A stretch of 64,000 nt of DNA, from the NCBI GenBank assembly GCA_030373325.1, contig JAUCZB010000005.1, positions 1-64,000 of the forward strand. The letters are read 5' to 3'. The notes beneath the pieces were generated by a model. That model was not told the DNA's origin and did no database searches. It saw only the letters and a list, made by a program, of their open reading frames with translations. Origin of the DNA: Cyanobium sp. CZS25K (GTDB lineage: Bacteria > Cyanobacteriota > Cyanobacteriia > PCC-6307 > Cyanobiaceae). A program made the translations under genes and the position numbers. The first letter of the stretch is position 1, and each line of letters begins with the position of its first letter. This document shows positions 33,904-42,040 of the stretch, in pieces.

Positions 33904-34797
33904 ATGTTCTTCCGAATCCACCATCGGCTCAGTTACACGTACGACCGGCCCGTCTTCCTGGAGCCCATGAGCCTGCGGCTGACCCCCCGCCAGGACGGGA
34001 GTCAGAGGATCATCCATCACCACCTACGGCTGGCCGATCCGCCGGCGGGCCAGACGCGGGTCATCGAGCCCGATGGCACCGATGCCATGGTGGCCTGGTT
34101 CGAACAGGAGCGGGAGCAGCTCACGATCGAGGCGGACATGCTGGTGGAGACCCTTCGCAGCAACCCCTTCGACTGGATCGTGACCCACCGGGAGGCACAG
34201 CATCTGCCGGTGAGCTATCCGGAGGCCGAAGCACGCTCCCTGGCGGGCTGCCTGCAGGACCGGATCGATCCCTCCGTGCGGAGCTGGGCCCAGGCCATCG
34301 CCGACCGGGTCGATGGATCGGCCACCGCCTTCCTCACCACCCTGGCCGATGAGATCCACCATGGCTTCCACCATGTCGGTCGTCTGGACGGGGAACCCAA
34401 CTCGGCGGCGGAAACCCTGATGACCCTGACCGGAGCCTGCAGGGACACCGCCATGCTGTTCATCGCGGCCTGTCGCAGCCAGGGGCTGGCGGCGAGGTTC
34501 GTGAGCGGGTACTCGATGCACCATCCCCCCGAGGTGAGCGAACACGAACTGCACGCCTGGGCGGAGGTGTACCTGCCCGGTGGGGGGTGGAGGGGGTTCG
34601 ACCCCAGCCTGGGCCTGGCGGTCGCCGACGGCCACGTGGTGCTCGCCGCTGCACCGGATCACCACCTGGCCGCGCCGGTCAGCGGCCGTTACCGGGGCAC
34701 CGGCGTGGGCTCCAGCCTTGGCTACCTGATCCGGCTGCAGGCCGCTGCCAGTGTCCAGGGGCTGGAGGCCATGCCTCAGCCGATGGTCCCGAGCTGA
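33904..34797 (+). CDS. Transglutaminase-like family protein (first of three)
   Basis: A 297-residue protein with the N-terminal beta-sandwich (FFRIHHRLSYTYDRPVFLEP) and a papain-like transglutaminase core. The triad is Cys in LTGACRDTAMLF, His in ELHAWAEVYLP and Asp in GFDPSLG. Such proteins may act as proteases or amidases on proteins or peptides; the substrate is unknown. It lacks a signal peptide. It forms a pair with the preceding gene. Its 3' end overlaps the next gene, on the other strand, by 22 nt. Confidence 0.92.
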   Translation: MFFRIHHRLSYTYDRPVFLEPMSLRLTPRQDGSQRIIHHHLRLADPPAGQTRVIEPDGTDAMVAWFEQEREQLTIEADMLVETLRSNPFDWIVTHREAQHLPVSYPEAEARSLAGCLQDRIDPSVRSWAQAIADRVDGSATAFLTTLADEIHHGFHHVGRLDGEPNSAAETLMTLTGACRDTAMLFIAACRSQGLAARFVSGYSMHHPPEVSEHELHAWAEVYLPGGGWRGFDPSLGLAVADGHVVLAAAPDHHLAAPVSGRYRGTGVGSSLGYLIRLQAAASVQGLEAMPQPMVPS

Positions 34798-34988
34798 AGC
34801 CAGCAGCCGGCCGGCGCCAGCTTCTCGACGATCACGGGTGCCTGGTGGCTCTGGGCCAGGCTCTGGGCATAGCGCTCAGCCTCGTCGCGATGGTCAAACA
34901 TGGGTCCGCTCACCTCGGTGGGCACGGTGGTCTCGTTCTGGTCGGCGGGTCGGACCCGGTAGCGGCCGGGGGGGCAGGGATCGCTCAT
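34776..34988 (-). CDS. Small conserved hypothetical protein
   Basis: A 70-residue soluble protein: YRVRPADQNETTVPTE, MFDHRDEAERYAQSLAQSHQ and APVIVEKLAPAGCW. The pattern suggests a small SPOR-like or ferredoxin-like alpha/beta fold, but I do not recognise a named family. The start ATG 34988 is chosen; the frame is open to 35075 without conservation. It is convergent with the transglutaminase gene. Confidence 0.65.
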   Translation of the reverse strand: MSDPCPPGRYRVRPADQNETTVPTEVSGPMFDHRDEAERYAQSLAQSHQAPVIVEKLAPAGCWLQLGTIG

Positions 34989-35095
34989 GGCACCAATCTG
35001 CTCCCCATCCACCCCAACAGGCGCCAGCAGCAGAGTGTCTTCCGATCCGTGGCGGACTCCCCACAGGAGCGTCACGGGTGGGGGCCACAGAGACC

Positions 35096-35127
35096 AAAAA
35101 AAACCACCCCTGGAGATCCAGGGGCGG
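35096..35127 (-). terminator. Rho-independent terminator of the RNA-binding protein gene
   Basis: On the minus strand a 10-bp stem (CCGCCCCTGG with CCAGGGGTGG, one G-T pair, ATCT loop) is followed by eight T. It lies 36 nt after the rbp stop. Confidence 0.88.
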
Positions 35128-35162
35128 TCGGAGAAGGTCAGGAACGGGAGTGGCCCGATGAC

Positions 35163-35507
35163 TCAGTAGCGGCTGCGGCCGCCGCCACCGCCATAACCGC
35201 CGCCACCACCGCCGTAGCCACCACCACCGCCGCCGCCGCCGGAGCGACCGCCGCCGCCGCCACCGGTGCGGGGCTCAGCCTTGTTCACACGGATGCTGCG
35301 GCCCATCCATTCGACATCCTGGAGATCGTCGATGGCCTTGGTCTCATCGGCGTCGTTCGTCATCTCAACGAACGCGAAGCCCCTCTTGCGACCGGTGTCG
35401 CGGTCGAGAGGCAGGGTGCACTGGCGAAGCTCGCCGTATTGAGCGAAAAGATTCTTCACGTCTTCCACTTCGGCGTCGAAGGAAAGATTTCCGATGTAAA
35501 TGGTCAT
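35163..35507 (-). CDS. Glycine-rich RNA-binding protein (RRM)
   Basis: A 114-residue RRM protein. RNP2 is IYIGNLSF at the N-terminus and RNP1 is KRGFAFVEM near residue 43. The C-terminus is a Gly/Tyr/Arg tail. Cyanobacterial Rbp proteins of this type are often cold-induced and can act in mRNA localisation or stability. The AT-rich region before the start and a strong hairpin 100 nt upstream point to a structured 5' leader. A strong terminator follows. Confidence 0.95.
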   Translation of the reverse strand: MTIYIGNLSFDAEVEDVKNLFAQYGELRQCTLPLDRDTGRKRGFAFVEMTNDADETKAIDDLQDVEWMGRSIRVNKAEPRTGGGGGGRSGGGGGGGGYGGGGGGYGGGGGRSRY

Positions 35508-35607
35508 GAACCAGAAAAAAACTATGAACCGATCCTTCGACAGCCCTTTTAGAAAGTGATCAGCTTGCTGGAGAGAAATCTTAGAATCTTCCCCACTCTA
35601 CAACCCT

Positions 35608-35635
35608 CAAGGGCCCGCCACCACGCAGGCCCTTG
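35608..35635. repeat. Perfect 8-bp inverted repeat upstream of the RRM gene
   Basis: CAAGGGCC and GGCCCTTG flank a 12-nt loop. No T-run follows on either strand. It lies about 100 nt before the RRM start codon, possibly inside its mRNA leader. Confidence 0.6.
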
Positions 35636-35743
35636 GGTAGGGATGACCGGCCAGACCACCGCTGAAGCCCGACAGAAAGGATGGCCGCCACGAACCGGCA
35701 GCGAAGGCGCAGCAGATGTGCATCATCCAAGTCGCCATCCCGC

Positions 35744-35790
35744 CTGCTTCGGCAACCCGTCTGCTTCGGCAACCCGTCTGTTTCGGCAAA
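35744..35790. repeat. 17-bp tandem repeat, about 2.7 copies
   Basis: The unit CTGCTTCGGCAACCCGT occurs at 35744-35760 and 35761-35777, followed by a partial third copy with one change (CTGTTTCGGCAA). Confidence 0.8.
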
Positions 35791-36021
35791 GAGATGCAAC
35801 AGAACATCCCAGCTGCGAGGGCTGGGAAGGCCGCAACCCACAACGGCCCCTGAAAGGGTCGATCACGACGCCGAAGGGGAACCGCAGGCCAACAGGACGT
35901 TGACAACGACCGATGCCAGCCAACGGAACGACGAAAGTGCCGTGGAATGGGAGGCGATCCGGAGGGCCCACCGCCTGCCGCCAACTCCTGAAGACATCCA
36001 GCTTGAGACATCCAGCTGGGT

Positions 36022-36357
36022 TCACATCCTGGACATCGCCTGAATTTTGTTGAGTTTGTCGCTCTCCAGACCTTCCAATTCTTCAACCTGCAGCAATCCA
36101 TCCTTCACCAGGCTGGCGAACACGAACAGCAGACCTGGAAGTCGGAAGTCGAAGCGCCCTTCGATTTCATGCCGTTGAATGCTGAGAAAGTCATGGAGTT
36201 TCCAGCATTCCTCCACGGAGTCCATGCGGCTGGCATGGGCCTGCACGGCCCGGATGATCCCCATCGCGGCTCTGCTGTGGGCCCTGTCGAAGGCGCGGCG
36301 TGCCACCTCCTGCTCCTGATCGGTCCACCCCAGTACCGCACTCACCATGGGTCTCAA
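36022..36357 (-). CDS. frp: Fluorescence recovery protein
   Basis: A 111-residue protein matching FRP: WTDQEQEVARRAFDRAH, SVEECWKLHDFLSIQRHEIE, LLFVFASLVKDGLLQVEELE and LESDKLNKIQAMSRM. FRP is a small helical dimer that speeds the return of activated red OCP to the orange form and its release from phycobilisomes. It follows the ketolase gene by 16 nt and is the last gene of a cluster ocp-ketolase-frp. Presence of FRP implies an OCP1-like, FRP-dependent OCP. Confidence 0.9.
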   Translation of the reverse strand: MRPMVSAVLGWTDQEQEVARRAFDRAHSRAAMGIIRAVQAHASRMDSVEECWKLHDFLSIQRHEIEGRFDFRLPGLLFVFASLVKDGLLQVEELEGLESDKLNKIQAMSRM

Positions 36358-36373
36358 CAGTTCAAATTGGACC

Positions 36374-37135
36374 TTAACGCGCGCGCCTCAGCCAACGCGA
36401 GCCGTTCCCCTGCCCGTGATCAAGGGAAACGAGACGCCTCAACTCCGGCAGGCCGAACCAGGGCACGGTCGGGTAGGCATGGTGCTCCCAGTGGTAACCG
36501 AAGTGATAACAAGTCAGCAGGGAGAGAGCGTTGGAGTACCCGAGACTTCTGACGGCAGGGCCGTCCCCAGGGGTGGCCCCATCACTGCGATGGGGAAGGT
36601 AGGTGCCGAACAGGAACAGTTGAACCGAGCTCAGCACCAGCGGCAAGACCCAGAACAGGATCATGTTCATCGCCCGCCCGGGTTCCAGCCCGATCAGGAT
36701 GCCCGTGACGGCGATCCAGCTGACCAGGAGCAGAACCAGCTGGTTCAGGGAGAGATAGTTCCCCATGAAACGCACGTACCAGAGCAGGGCGCCATCGCCG
36801 CTGGCCTGGCGGGAATCGGGATCCCGCCAGCTGCCCGGAAAACGGTGATGGTGCAGATGGTTACGCCGGCAGCTGCCATAGGGCAAACCGGCATAGAGCA
36901 GCAGGGCCAGACGCCCCAGACCGTCGTTGAGGCCGCGGCGGCTGGGCACCAAGCTGCGATGCATGGCATCGTGGCCCAGGATGAACAGGCCCGTCTGCAG
37001 GAATGTGCGCAGGGCGACGGCCAGCAGGACAGCTGGCGGCGACCAGGTGGTCGTATCCGCCAGCAGCCCGGCAACGAGGCTGACCAGCCAGCCCCAGAAG
37101 ATCAGCATCCCCAGCCAGAAACCCTTGCCCATCAC
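36374..37135 (-). CDS. crtW: CrtW-type beta-carotene ketolase (fatty acid desaturase superfamily)
   Basis: A 253-residue integral-membrane diiron enzyme. The three His boxes are FILGHDAMHRSL (residues about 50-62), RNHLHHHRFPG (about 90-100) and HFGYHWEHHAYP (about 210-222), with four or more hydrophobic segments. CrtW ketolases add 4-keto groups to beta-carotene, giving echinenone or canthaxanthin. OCP needs such keto-carotenoids, so its place between ocp and frp is functionally apt. Identity as ketolase rather than another desaturase is inferred from His-box spacing and context. Confidence 0.85.
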   Translation of the reverse strand: MMGKGFWLGMLIFWGWLVSLVAGLLADTTTWSPPAVLLAVALRTFLQTGLFILGHDAMHRSLVPSRRGLNDGLGRLALLLYAGLPYGSCRRNHLHHHRFPGSWRDPDSRQASGDGALLWYVRFMGNYLSLNQLVLLLVSWIAVTGILIGLEPGRAMNMILFWVLPLVLSSVQLFLFGTYLPHRSDGATPGDGPAVRSLGYSNALSLLTCYHFGYHWEHHAYPTVPWFGLPELRRLVSLDHGQGNGSRWLRRAR

Positions 37136-37164
37136 GGAACCAGGAGGTGGGGAAGCGATCGACC

Positions 37165-38121
37165 TCAGCGTGCGAATTTGAGCAGTTCGGCCGGAGAGGC
37201 CAGCAGATCGATGGCCACGAAATAGATCTTGCCAGCGGGATCAAGCAGGAAACGCCAGGCCACATTCATGCCGACGCCAGCGCCGAACCAGGGGGTCTGC
37301 ACGTTGCCGGTGACCTTGATCTGGGTGAAACCTCCGTCGGAGGGCTCACTCACGCCGCTCTCGGGCAGCAGCTTGAGGTTCTGGCAGTCCTCGCGGAAGA
37401 AGCGCAGAATGGCTTCGGTTCCGACGATGGGCCGTTGGAAGGGGGGTTGCAGGGCCCCATCGGGAAGAAACAGCTTGATCAGCTGCTCGAAGTCGTTGGC
37501 ATTGAGCAGATCCATATACGAGAGGATCGTGGCGTTATCGATGCCCGCGATGGTCACCTTGGTGCGCTGCTCGGGCGCCGTGGGAAGCACGATCGGCTCG
37601 CTGACGCGCTCGGCGCCATCGACCTTGCTGGGATCGAAACCCATGTCGACAACGAAATTGCGCAGAACGGTGATCTGTTGACCCGCATCGATTCCCTTGA
37701 GCGAGGACAGCACCGAAGCCGCATTGGCGGAGAGCTGGTAGCCCTCAGGGATGGGGGCGACGATGCCCTCCTCCATCCACTCACCCAGGCGATACCAGAA
37801 ACCGAGCTTGATGTTGACCGACCAGATGGCGTAGGTGCGACAGATCTCCGTGTCGGCCCTGTTGGCCAGATCGACCATCACCTGGCTCTGGTCGGCGAAG
37901 CCCATGGCCTTGATCCGGTTGAGCACCGGTTCGGCGAACTGCATCCGGGCCGCCCCGGGAGCGGCAATGGTGATGGTCTTGCCCATCTCGAGATAGGCGA
38001 ACCAGATCAGGGCCAGCTGGTCCTCCGCGCTCAGGAGGCTGAAGCGAGCGGTGAGGGCGGGCACCACATCGGCCGAAAGCGTGTCAGGAAAGATCTGGGT
38101 CACTTTTTCGAGCGTAAACAT
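37165..38121 (-). CDS. ocp: Orange carotenoid protein
   Basis: OCP (318 aa) binds a keto-carotenoid, is photoactivated by blue-green light and quenches phycobilisomes. The N-terminal helical domain starts FTLEKVTQIFPDTLSADVVP. The C-terminal NTF2-like domain runs from TKVTIAGIDNATILSYMDLL to LLASPAELLKFAR. The Tyr (ILSYMD) and Trp (NVAWRFLL) that hydrogen-bond the carotenoid carbonyl are present, as is the Arg of the ERVSEP linker salt bridge. The ribosome-binding site GGAGGT lies 7 nt before the ATG within a palindrome. Ketolase and frp follow in the same direction. Confidence 0.97.
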   Translation of the reverse strand: MFTLEKVTQIFPDTLSADVVPALTARFSLLSAEDQLALIWFAYLEMGKTITIAAPGAARMQFAEPVLNRIKAMGFADQSQVMVDLANRADTEICRTYAIWSVNIKLGFWYRLGEWMEEGIVAPIPEGYQLSANAASVLSSLKGIDAGQQITVLRNFVVDMGFDPSKVDGAERVSEPIVLPTAPEQRTKVTIAGIDNATILSYMDLLNANDFEQLIKLFLPDGALQPPFQRPIVGTEAILRFFREDCQNLKLLPESGVSEPSDGGFTQIKVTGNVQTPWFGAGVGMNVAWRFLLDPAGKIYFVAIDLLASPAELLKFAR

Positions 38122-38128
38122 GTCGGGT

Positions 38129-38140
38129 ACCTCCGGAGGT
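38129..38140 (-). promoter_or_regulatory. Palindrome containing the ocp ribosome-binding site
   Basis: The 12-bp perfect palindrome ACCTCCGGAGGT contains GGAGGT, an ideal ribosome-binding site 7 nt before the ocp ATG. In mRNA the site could pair with the adjacent ACCTCC or with the ACCTCC-type arm of the inverted repeat 30 nt upstream. Confidence 0.6.
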
Positions 38141-38168
38141 CAAGAAATCTTTACAAATCCTAATGCAT

Positions 38169-38200
38169 GGAGGTGCCATCGCCGTTTCGCTGGCACCTCC
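38169..38200. repeat. Perfect 10-bp inverted repeat in the ocp leader
   Basis: GGAGGTGCCA and TGGCACCTCC flank a 12-nt loop. There is no T-run. It sits 48 nt upstream of the ocp start codon and 124 nt after cpcL, so it may be a leader hairpin, an operator or an mRNA 3' end. Confidence 0.75.
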
Positions 38201-38323
38201 TGGATCAAGGGAAGCACGATTCCGTGCCCTACAGCACAGCGCGTAACCCTCAGAAGAATCAAAGGATGCTGCGGATTAGCCCCCCCAGGACCTATCGAAG
38301 AGCTCCACGGGGGGCCTGTCCGA

Positions 38324-39091
38324 TCAGTGGCCCCCGGTGCTCAGCATGGCCGCCGCGGTCCACAGCACCAGTCCGGTGATGGCGAAGCCGCCGGCGGTGA
38401 CCAGCCCCTGCCAGATCTGGCGCGCCAGGGGCGAAGGCTGCTCTCCCAGCCAGGCGGCACGGGGGGTGCCAGGGGACCAGGGGCTGGCACCGCGGGGCGT
38501 CCTGCTGGCGATGACATCGCGCCAGCGGCCGTCGTAGCGGGGAGCCTGCTGGTTGAAGGGGCGCTCTCCCTGGGCCCGCCCCGGCAGGACGCGGGAGCGC
38601 TGATAGGGCACCGTGTCATACCCGAACGCCTCGAGGTACTCGGGCGAGTCGAGCAGGGTGTCCACGAGGCTCTCAAGGCCATGCTGGGCGATCAGGATGG
38701 AATAGCTGATCCGTTCCTGTTGGCCGTACACAGGGCGGCCCAGAACCCTGCCGACCAGTTGCTCCACCAGGCGATAGTTGCTGTTGCAATCATAAAAACC
38801 CTCGCGGAATCGCCTGGAGAGCAGCAGGCCACGGATGAAATCCCTCATGGTGATCTGTCCGCTGCGAAGCTGGGATTCCAGCACCGCTTCGCGATCCACC
38901 TTGAAGGCGTGAAAGAAGATCTGGCGGTAGGCCTGCTCGATCTGGACGTCGAGACTGAGGCGATCACCGGCCGCCCTGCGGGTCTCCAGGCTGGCGACCG
39001 CCTGGCGGGGAGACTCCTCACTGGCAAGCGCGAAACTCGGCACCCTGGCGTTGAGGCTCAAGGGTCGGGCGGCAAGCAGGGGAAGGGCCAT
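38324..39091 (-). CDS. cpcL: CpcL-type (CpcG2) phycobilisome rod linker with membrane anchor
   Basis: A 255-residue PBS linker protein. The linker domain is clear: [40 protein letters not shown] and [19 protein letters not shown]. After a Pro/Arg-rich linker the last 34 residues form one hydrophobic helix ([19 protein letters not shown]). A C-terminal transmembrane helix separates CpcL from rod-core CpcG1. CpcL rods attach directly to the membrane and feed photosystem I/NDH-1. It lies upstream of ocp in the same direction with a 200-nt gap. Confidence 0.9.
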   Translation of the reverse strand: MALPLLAARPLSLNARVPSFALASEESPRQAVASLETRRAAGDRLSLDVQIEQAYRQIFFHAFKVDREAVLESQLRSGQITMRDFIRGLLLSRRFREGFYDCNSNYRLVEQLVGRVLGRPVYGQQERISYSILIAQHGLESLVDTLLDSPEYLEAFGYDTVPYQRSRVLPGRAQGERPFNQQAPRYDGRWRDVIASRTPRGASPWSPGTPRAAWLGEQPSPLARQIWQGLVTAGGFAITGLVLWTAAAMLSTGGH

Positions 39092-39164
39092 GGAGGGCTT
39101 CAGGAAGAACGACCCGGAAAGCTACCCGTGATCAAAAGTGGCCTTGGGCAACGGGCCCGATCCC

Positions 39165-39494
39165 TCACACAGCTTTACCTTCCTGGCTGCGCGCAGGTGG
39201 CACCCGCAAGGCCTGGGGCTGAAGGGGTGCGGGAATCACGGAAGGCTCGCAATCGAGCCTGAGGGACCGCTCGAGGGTCTGGTTGCGATAGCTGCGCAGA
39301 CAGTACTTGCAGCCGCCGGTGGTCTGGAGATGGCGCTCTGGTGTGATCACCACCTCCCGCACGGGATGCTCCACGCAACGGATCTTGATTGGACTGCGAT
39401 AGCTCCTGTAGACCATCTGGGAATAGTCGTATCTCGCGCCGAACCGGGATCTGGCTCGCTCCAGAAACGTGGCTTCATCAATCCGTAAACCCAT
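39165..39494 (-). CDS. Zinc-finger-like DNA-binding-type small protein (homing-endonuclease-associated repeat pattern)
   Basis: A 109-residue protein: IDEATFLERARSRFGARYDY, SPIKIRCVEHPV, VVITPERHL and TTGGCKYCLR. The pattern F-x-RAR-x-FG-x-YDYS...C-x2-H...HL-x5-C-x2-C recalls small domains found next to HNH/GIY-YIG nucleases, where Cys and His bind zinc. No nuclease domain is present. The N-terminus is taken at ATG 39494; an upstream frame is open. Role unknown. Confidence 0.6.
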   Translation of the reverse strand: MGLRIDEATFLERARSRFGARYDYSQMVYRSYRSPIKIRCVEHPVREVVITPERHLQTTGGCKYCLRSYRNQTLERSLRLDCEPSVIPAPLQPQALRVPPARSQEGKAV

Positions 39495-39756
39495 GGCACA
39501 GTTCGCGGGAATCAAGTTGTAGAAGCCCAAGCTGAGGGTTGGCGAGGATCCCCTCTCCCATGGCTGGCTCACCGATGGGGTCTGGTGGGCGCCAATGGGC
39601 TCAGTGGTGCAAGGATGGGCCTCAGAGGGCTGTCGTCAGGAACAGACCGACGGCTTCGACGGTGCCTGCATTCAAGGGATTCTGGCGCCGCAGCGGCGCA
39701 GGCAGGGACGGCGCATGAATTCTCCACACTTCGGGGCGCATGGATCGCTCCAGAGG

Positions 39757-40584
39757 TCAGGGGGAGGGGCACCCGGAGGGGGCCATCTCCTCGGTGATGA
39801 CCCGGAATCCGGTGAGCTGGTGCTCGCCGAAGGTCCGCAGAAAGGGCACATCCGCCGCGTCCCTGCCCCGGGCGATCAGCACCCGGCCGGTGCGTGGAAA
39901 GTTGTGACGGGCATCGAAGACATGCCAGCGATCCTCGAGGAACACCTCAAACCAGGCCGAATAGTCAACCGGTTCCGGCAGGGGTGTGATCCCGGAATAG
40001 CCCAGGTAGCCCGTGCAGTAGCGCGCCGGGATGTTGAGGCAGCGGCAGAGACTGATGGCCAGGTGGGCGAAATCACGGCAGACGCCGCAGCCCTCCCTCA
40101 GGGCGTCATGGGCGGTCTTGTCGGTGCGGGCGGCGCCGTAGTCGAAGCGGAGCTGCTCATGCACCCAGTCGCAGATGGCCTGCACCCGCGGCCAGCCCGG
40201 CCGGACGCCGCCAAACCGTCCCCAGGCGACCTGGGCCAGGCGATCGGTGTCGCAATAGCGGCTGGGGTTGAGATAGGGGTAGGTGACGATCGGCAGCGCA
40301 CCCACCGGGCACTCGCCGACATCCGGCGCCACCGGATCGGGGTGGCCGTCGTCGGCCACCACCACTTCGAGACCCAGGGTTGTGCTGCCGGCGGAGGCCA
40401 CGAAGCGGCAGGCACGGTTGCCGTCCGCATCGGTGAGCACCTCGGCGATGCGATCGGGGCTGAGCCGCAACCGCTCGGGACCGCGCCGATCGTCCAGGCG
40501 GCTGCCATGGGGATGGATCAGGGCCAGCACCGGTGTCGGGGCCCAGCAGGAAAGGGTCAGTTCGCAACCGAGCCGGATCAGCAT
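39757..40584 (-). CDS. Transglutaminase-like family protein (second of three)
   Basis: A 275-residue protein with an N-terminal beta domain (LIRLGCELTLSCWAPTPVLA) and a core holding GCGVCRDFAHLAISLCRC (Cys), SAWFEVFLEDRWHVFDARH (His and Asp region). The core is closely similar to that of the transglutaminase beside the Anbu gene at 62.1 kb, including NIPARYCTGYLGY, so the two are recent paralogs or share ancestry. The start is ATG 40584, which gives a family-like N-terminus. No signal peptide. No partner genes of the Anbu system lie beside it. Confidence 0.9.
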   Translation of the reverse strand: MLIRLGCELTLSCWAPTPVLALIHPHGSRLDDRRGPERLRLSPDRIAEVLTDADGNRACRFVASAGSTTLGLEVVVADDGHPDPVAPDVGECPVGALPIVTYPYLNPSRYCDTDRLAQVAWGRFGGVRPGWPRVQAICDWVHEQLRFDYGAARTDKTAHDALREGCGVCRDFAHLAISLCRCLNIPARYCTGYLGYSGITPLPEPVDYSAWFEVFLEDRWHVFDARHNFPRTGRVLIARGRDAADVPFLRTFGEHQLTGFRVITEEMAPSGCPSP

Positions 40585-40741
40585 GGAGAAGGCATGACGA
40601 ACGGCACCACCCCAATGGCCGATTGTGGCTCCCCGCCAGAGGATCCGTGGTGCGGCGGCATGGATGTCAGCGGGAGCGGAAACGGGGCACTGGCAGCCAG
40701 CCCAGGAAGGCGCTGGTACGAGCGTACTTCCTGCTTCGGCC

Positions 40742-41001
40742 ATGTCCGCCTCCTCGCCAGGCGCCCCGGCTCCCCCGTCCTGGTCCTACCTGGGACCGGA
40801 GCGCCTGGTGCCCAGCCGCAGCCGCCGCGTCTGCCTCAACTGCCACAGTTCCGACACCACGTCGACGCCGACAGCCTTCCCCTGCTCAGCTGCCAGTGGC
40901 ATCAGGCCCTGATCTGCCACGGCGACCATCTCACCCAGCGCTGTCCCTGCTGGATCGAACCGCTGCAGGCCAGCGGCGGCTGGTGCCCGGAAGCCGCCTG
41001 A
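40742..41001 (+). pseudogene. Frameshifted Cys/His-rich small gene
   Basis: A frame from ATG 40742 reads SWSYLGPERLVPSRSRRV. Near 40830-40850 the coherent protein continues in another frame: RLPQLPQFRHHVDADSLPLL, SCQWHQALICHGDHLTQRC and WCPEAA to a stop at 41001. The second frame has no usable start codon for more than 60 codons upstream, and both parts have native codon bias, so one gene with a single-base shift is the simplest reading. I recall similar small picocyanobacterial proteins with SYLGPERL followed by an SLPLL..W motif. The function is unknown. Confidence 0.5.
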
Positions 41002-41056
41002 GGCCCTCCTCGGCAGGGGGGCCTGGATAGGGTGGCTCCTGCCCCCAGCCGTCCGC

Positions 41057-42040
41057 ATGGCCATCGTCCGCGCGCAGGGCCTCGGCAAGACCTACCGGGT
41101 GGCCGACAAGCAACCGGGCCTGGCCGGCACCCTGCGTCACTTCGTGAGCCGCCGCGAACGCACGATCCAGGCCGTGCGGGATGTGAGCTTCTCGATCGAA
41201 CCTGGGGAGTTCGTCGGTTTCCTGGGGGCCAACGGCGCCGGCAAGACGACCACCCTCAAGATGCTCACCGGGCTGATCCACCCCACCAGCGGCACGGTGG
41301 AGGTGGCGGGCTCGGTCCCCCATCGCCGCCAGGCGGACTTCCTCGGCCGCATCACCCTGGTGATGGGCCAGAAACAGCAGCTGATCTGGGATCTGCCCCC
41401 CCTCGATTCCCTGCGGGTCAACGCCGCCGTCTACGGCATCGAGCCGGCGGAAAGTCGCCGCCGCATCGCCGAGCTGGCGGAGATGCTCGAACTGGGGGAC
41501 GAACTGCGTCGGCCGGTGCGCAAGCTTTCCCTCGGCCAGCGGATGAAGGCGGAGCTGCTGGCGGCCCTGCTGCACCGTCCGGCCGTGCTCTTCCTCGATG
41601 AACCCACCCTGGGGCTGGATGTGAACGCCCAGGCGCGGGTGCGCAGCTTCCTGGCCGACTACAACCGCCGCTTCGGGGCCACCGTGCTGCTCACCAGCCA
41701 CTACATGGCGGACATCACCGCCCTCTGCCCGCGGGTGTTGCTGATCCACGAAGGCCGGCTGTTCTATGACGGCAGCCTGGAGACGCTCACCCAGCGGCTG
41801 GCCCCCTGCCGCGAGGTGCGCCTCGAACTGCACCAGCCCATGGGCGCCGAGGCCTTCGCCAGCTATGGGGAGGTGGAGGCCATCGAGGGAAGGGAAGTGC
41901 GCCTGCTGATCCCGCGGGAGCGCCTCACCGAACAGGTGGGACGGCTGCTGGCCGATCTTGCTGTGGTCGACCTTTCCGTCTCCGACCCGCCGATCGAGGA
42001 CATCATCGGGCGGCTCTTCCACCAGGGGGCCCTGGCATGA
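41057..42040 (+). CDS. ABC-2 exporter ATP-binding protein
   Basis: A 327-residue ATPase: Walker A LGANGAGKTTTLKM, Q-loop LVMGQKQQLIWDLP, signature KLSLGQRMKAELLAAL (LSLGQ variant), Walker B VLFLDEPTLGLD and switch LTSHYM. The C-terminal 70 residues form an extra alpha/beta domain of the type found with ABC-2 permeases. It powers export through the two permeases that follow, with which it overlaps by 4 nt. The substrate may be a sugar- or lipid-like molecule in view of the downstream kinase and P450, but that is inference. Confidence 0.93.
   Translation: MAIVRAQGLGKTYRVADKQPGLAGTLRHFVSRRERTIQAVRDVSFSIEPGEFVGFLGANGAGKTTTLKMLTGLIHPTSGTVEVAGSVPHRRQADFLGRITLVMGQKQQLIWDLPPLDSLRVNAAVYGIEPAESRRRIAELAEMLELGDELRRPVRKLSLGQRMKAELLAALLHRPAVLFLDEPTLGLDVNAQARVRSFLADYNRRFGATVLLTSHYMADITALCPRVLLIHEGRLFYDGSLETLTQRLAPCREVRLELHQPMGAEAFASYGEVEAIEGREVRLLIPRERLTEQVGRLLADLAVVDLSVSDPPIEDIIGRLFHQGALA

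Larger units (their letters stand above)
35508..36021. other. Intergenic region between frp and the RRM gene
   Basis: About 510 bases hold no convincing gene. The part next to the RRM gene (35508-35600) is AT-rich with T-runs on the minus strand and should contain its promoter and leader. The rest has a perfect hairpin at 35608-35635 and a 17-bp tandem repeat at 35744-35790. An open plus-strand frame at 35681-36043 has no family resemblance and crosses the repeat, so I do not call it. Confidence 0.5.

Noticed and set aside
35744-35790. CRISPR array
   Set aside because: The repeat units are directly adjacent without spacers and only about three copies exist; no cas genes are present.
35681-36043. 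A 120-codon plus-strand frame in the frp-RRM spacer
   Set aside because: Low-complexity start, crosses the tandem repeat, no family likeness and no strong start signal.
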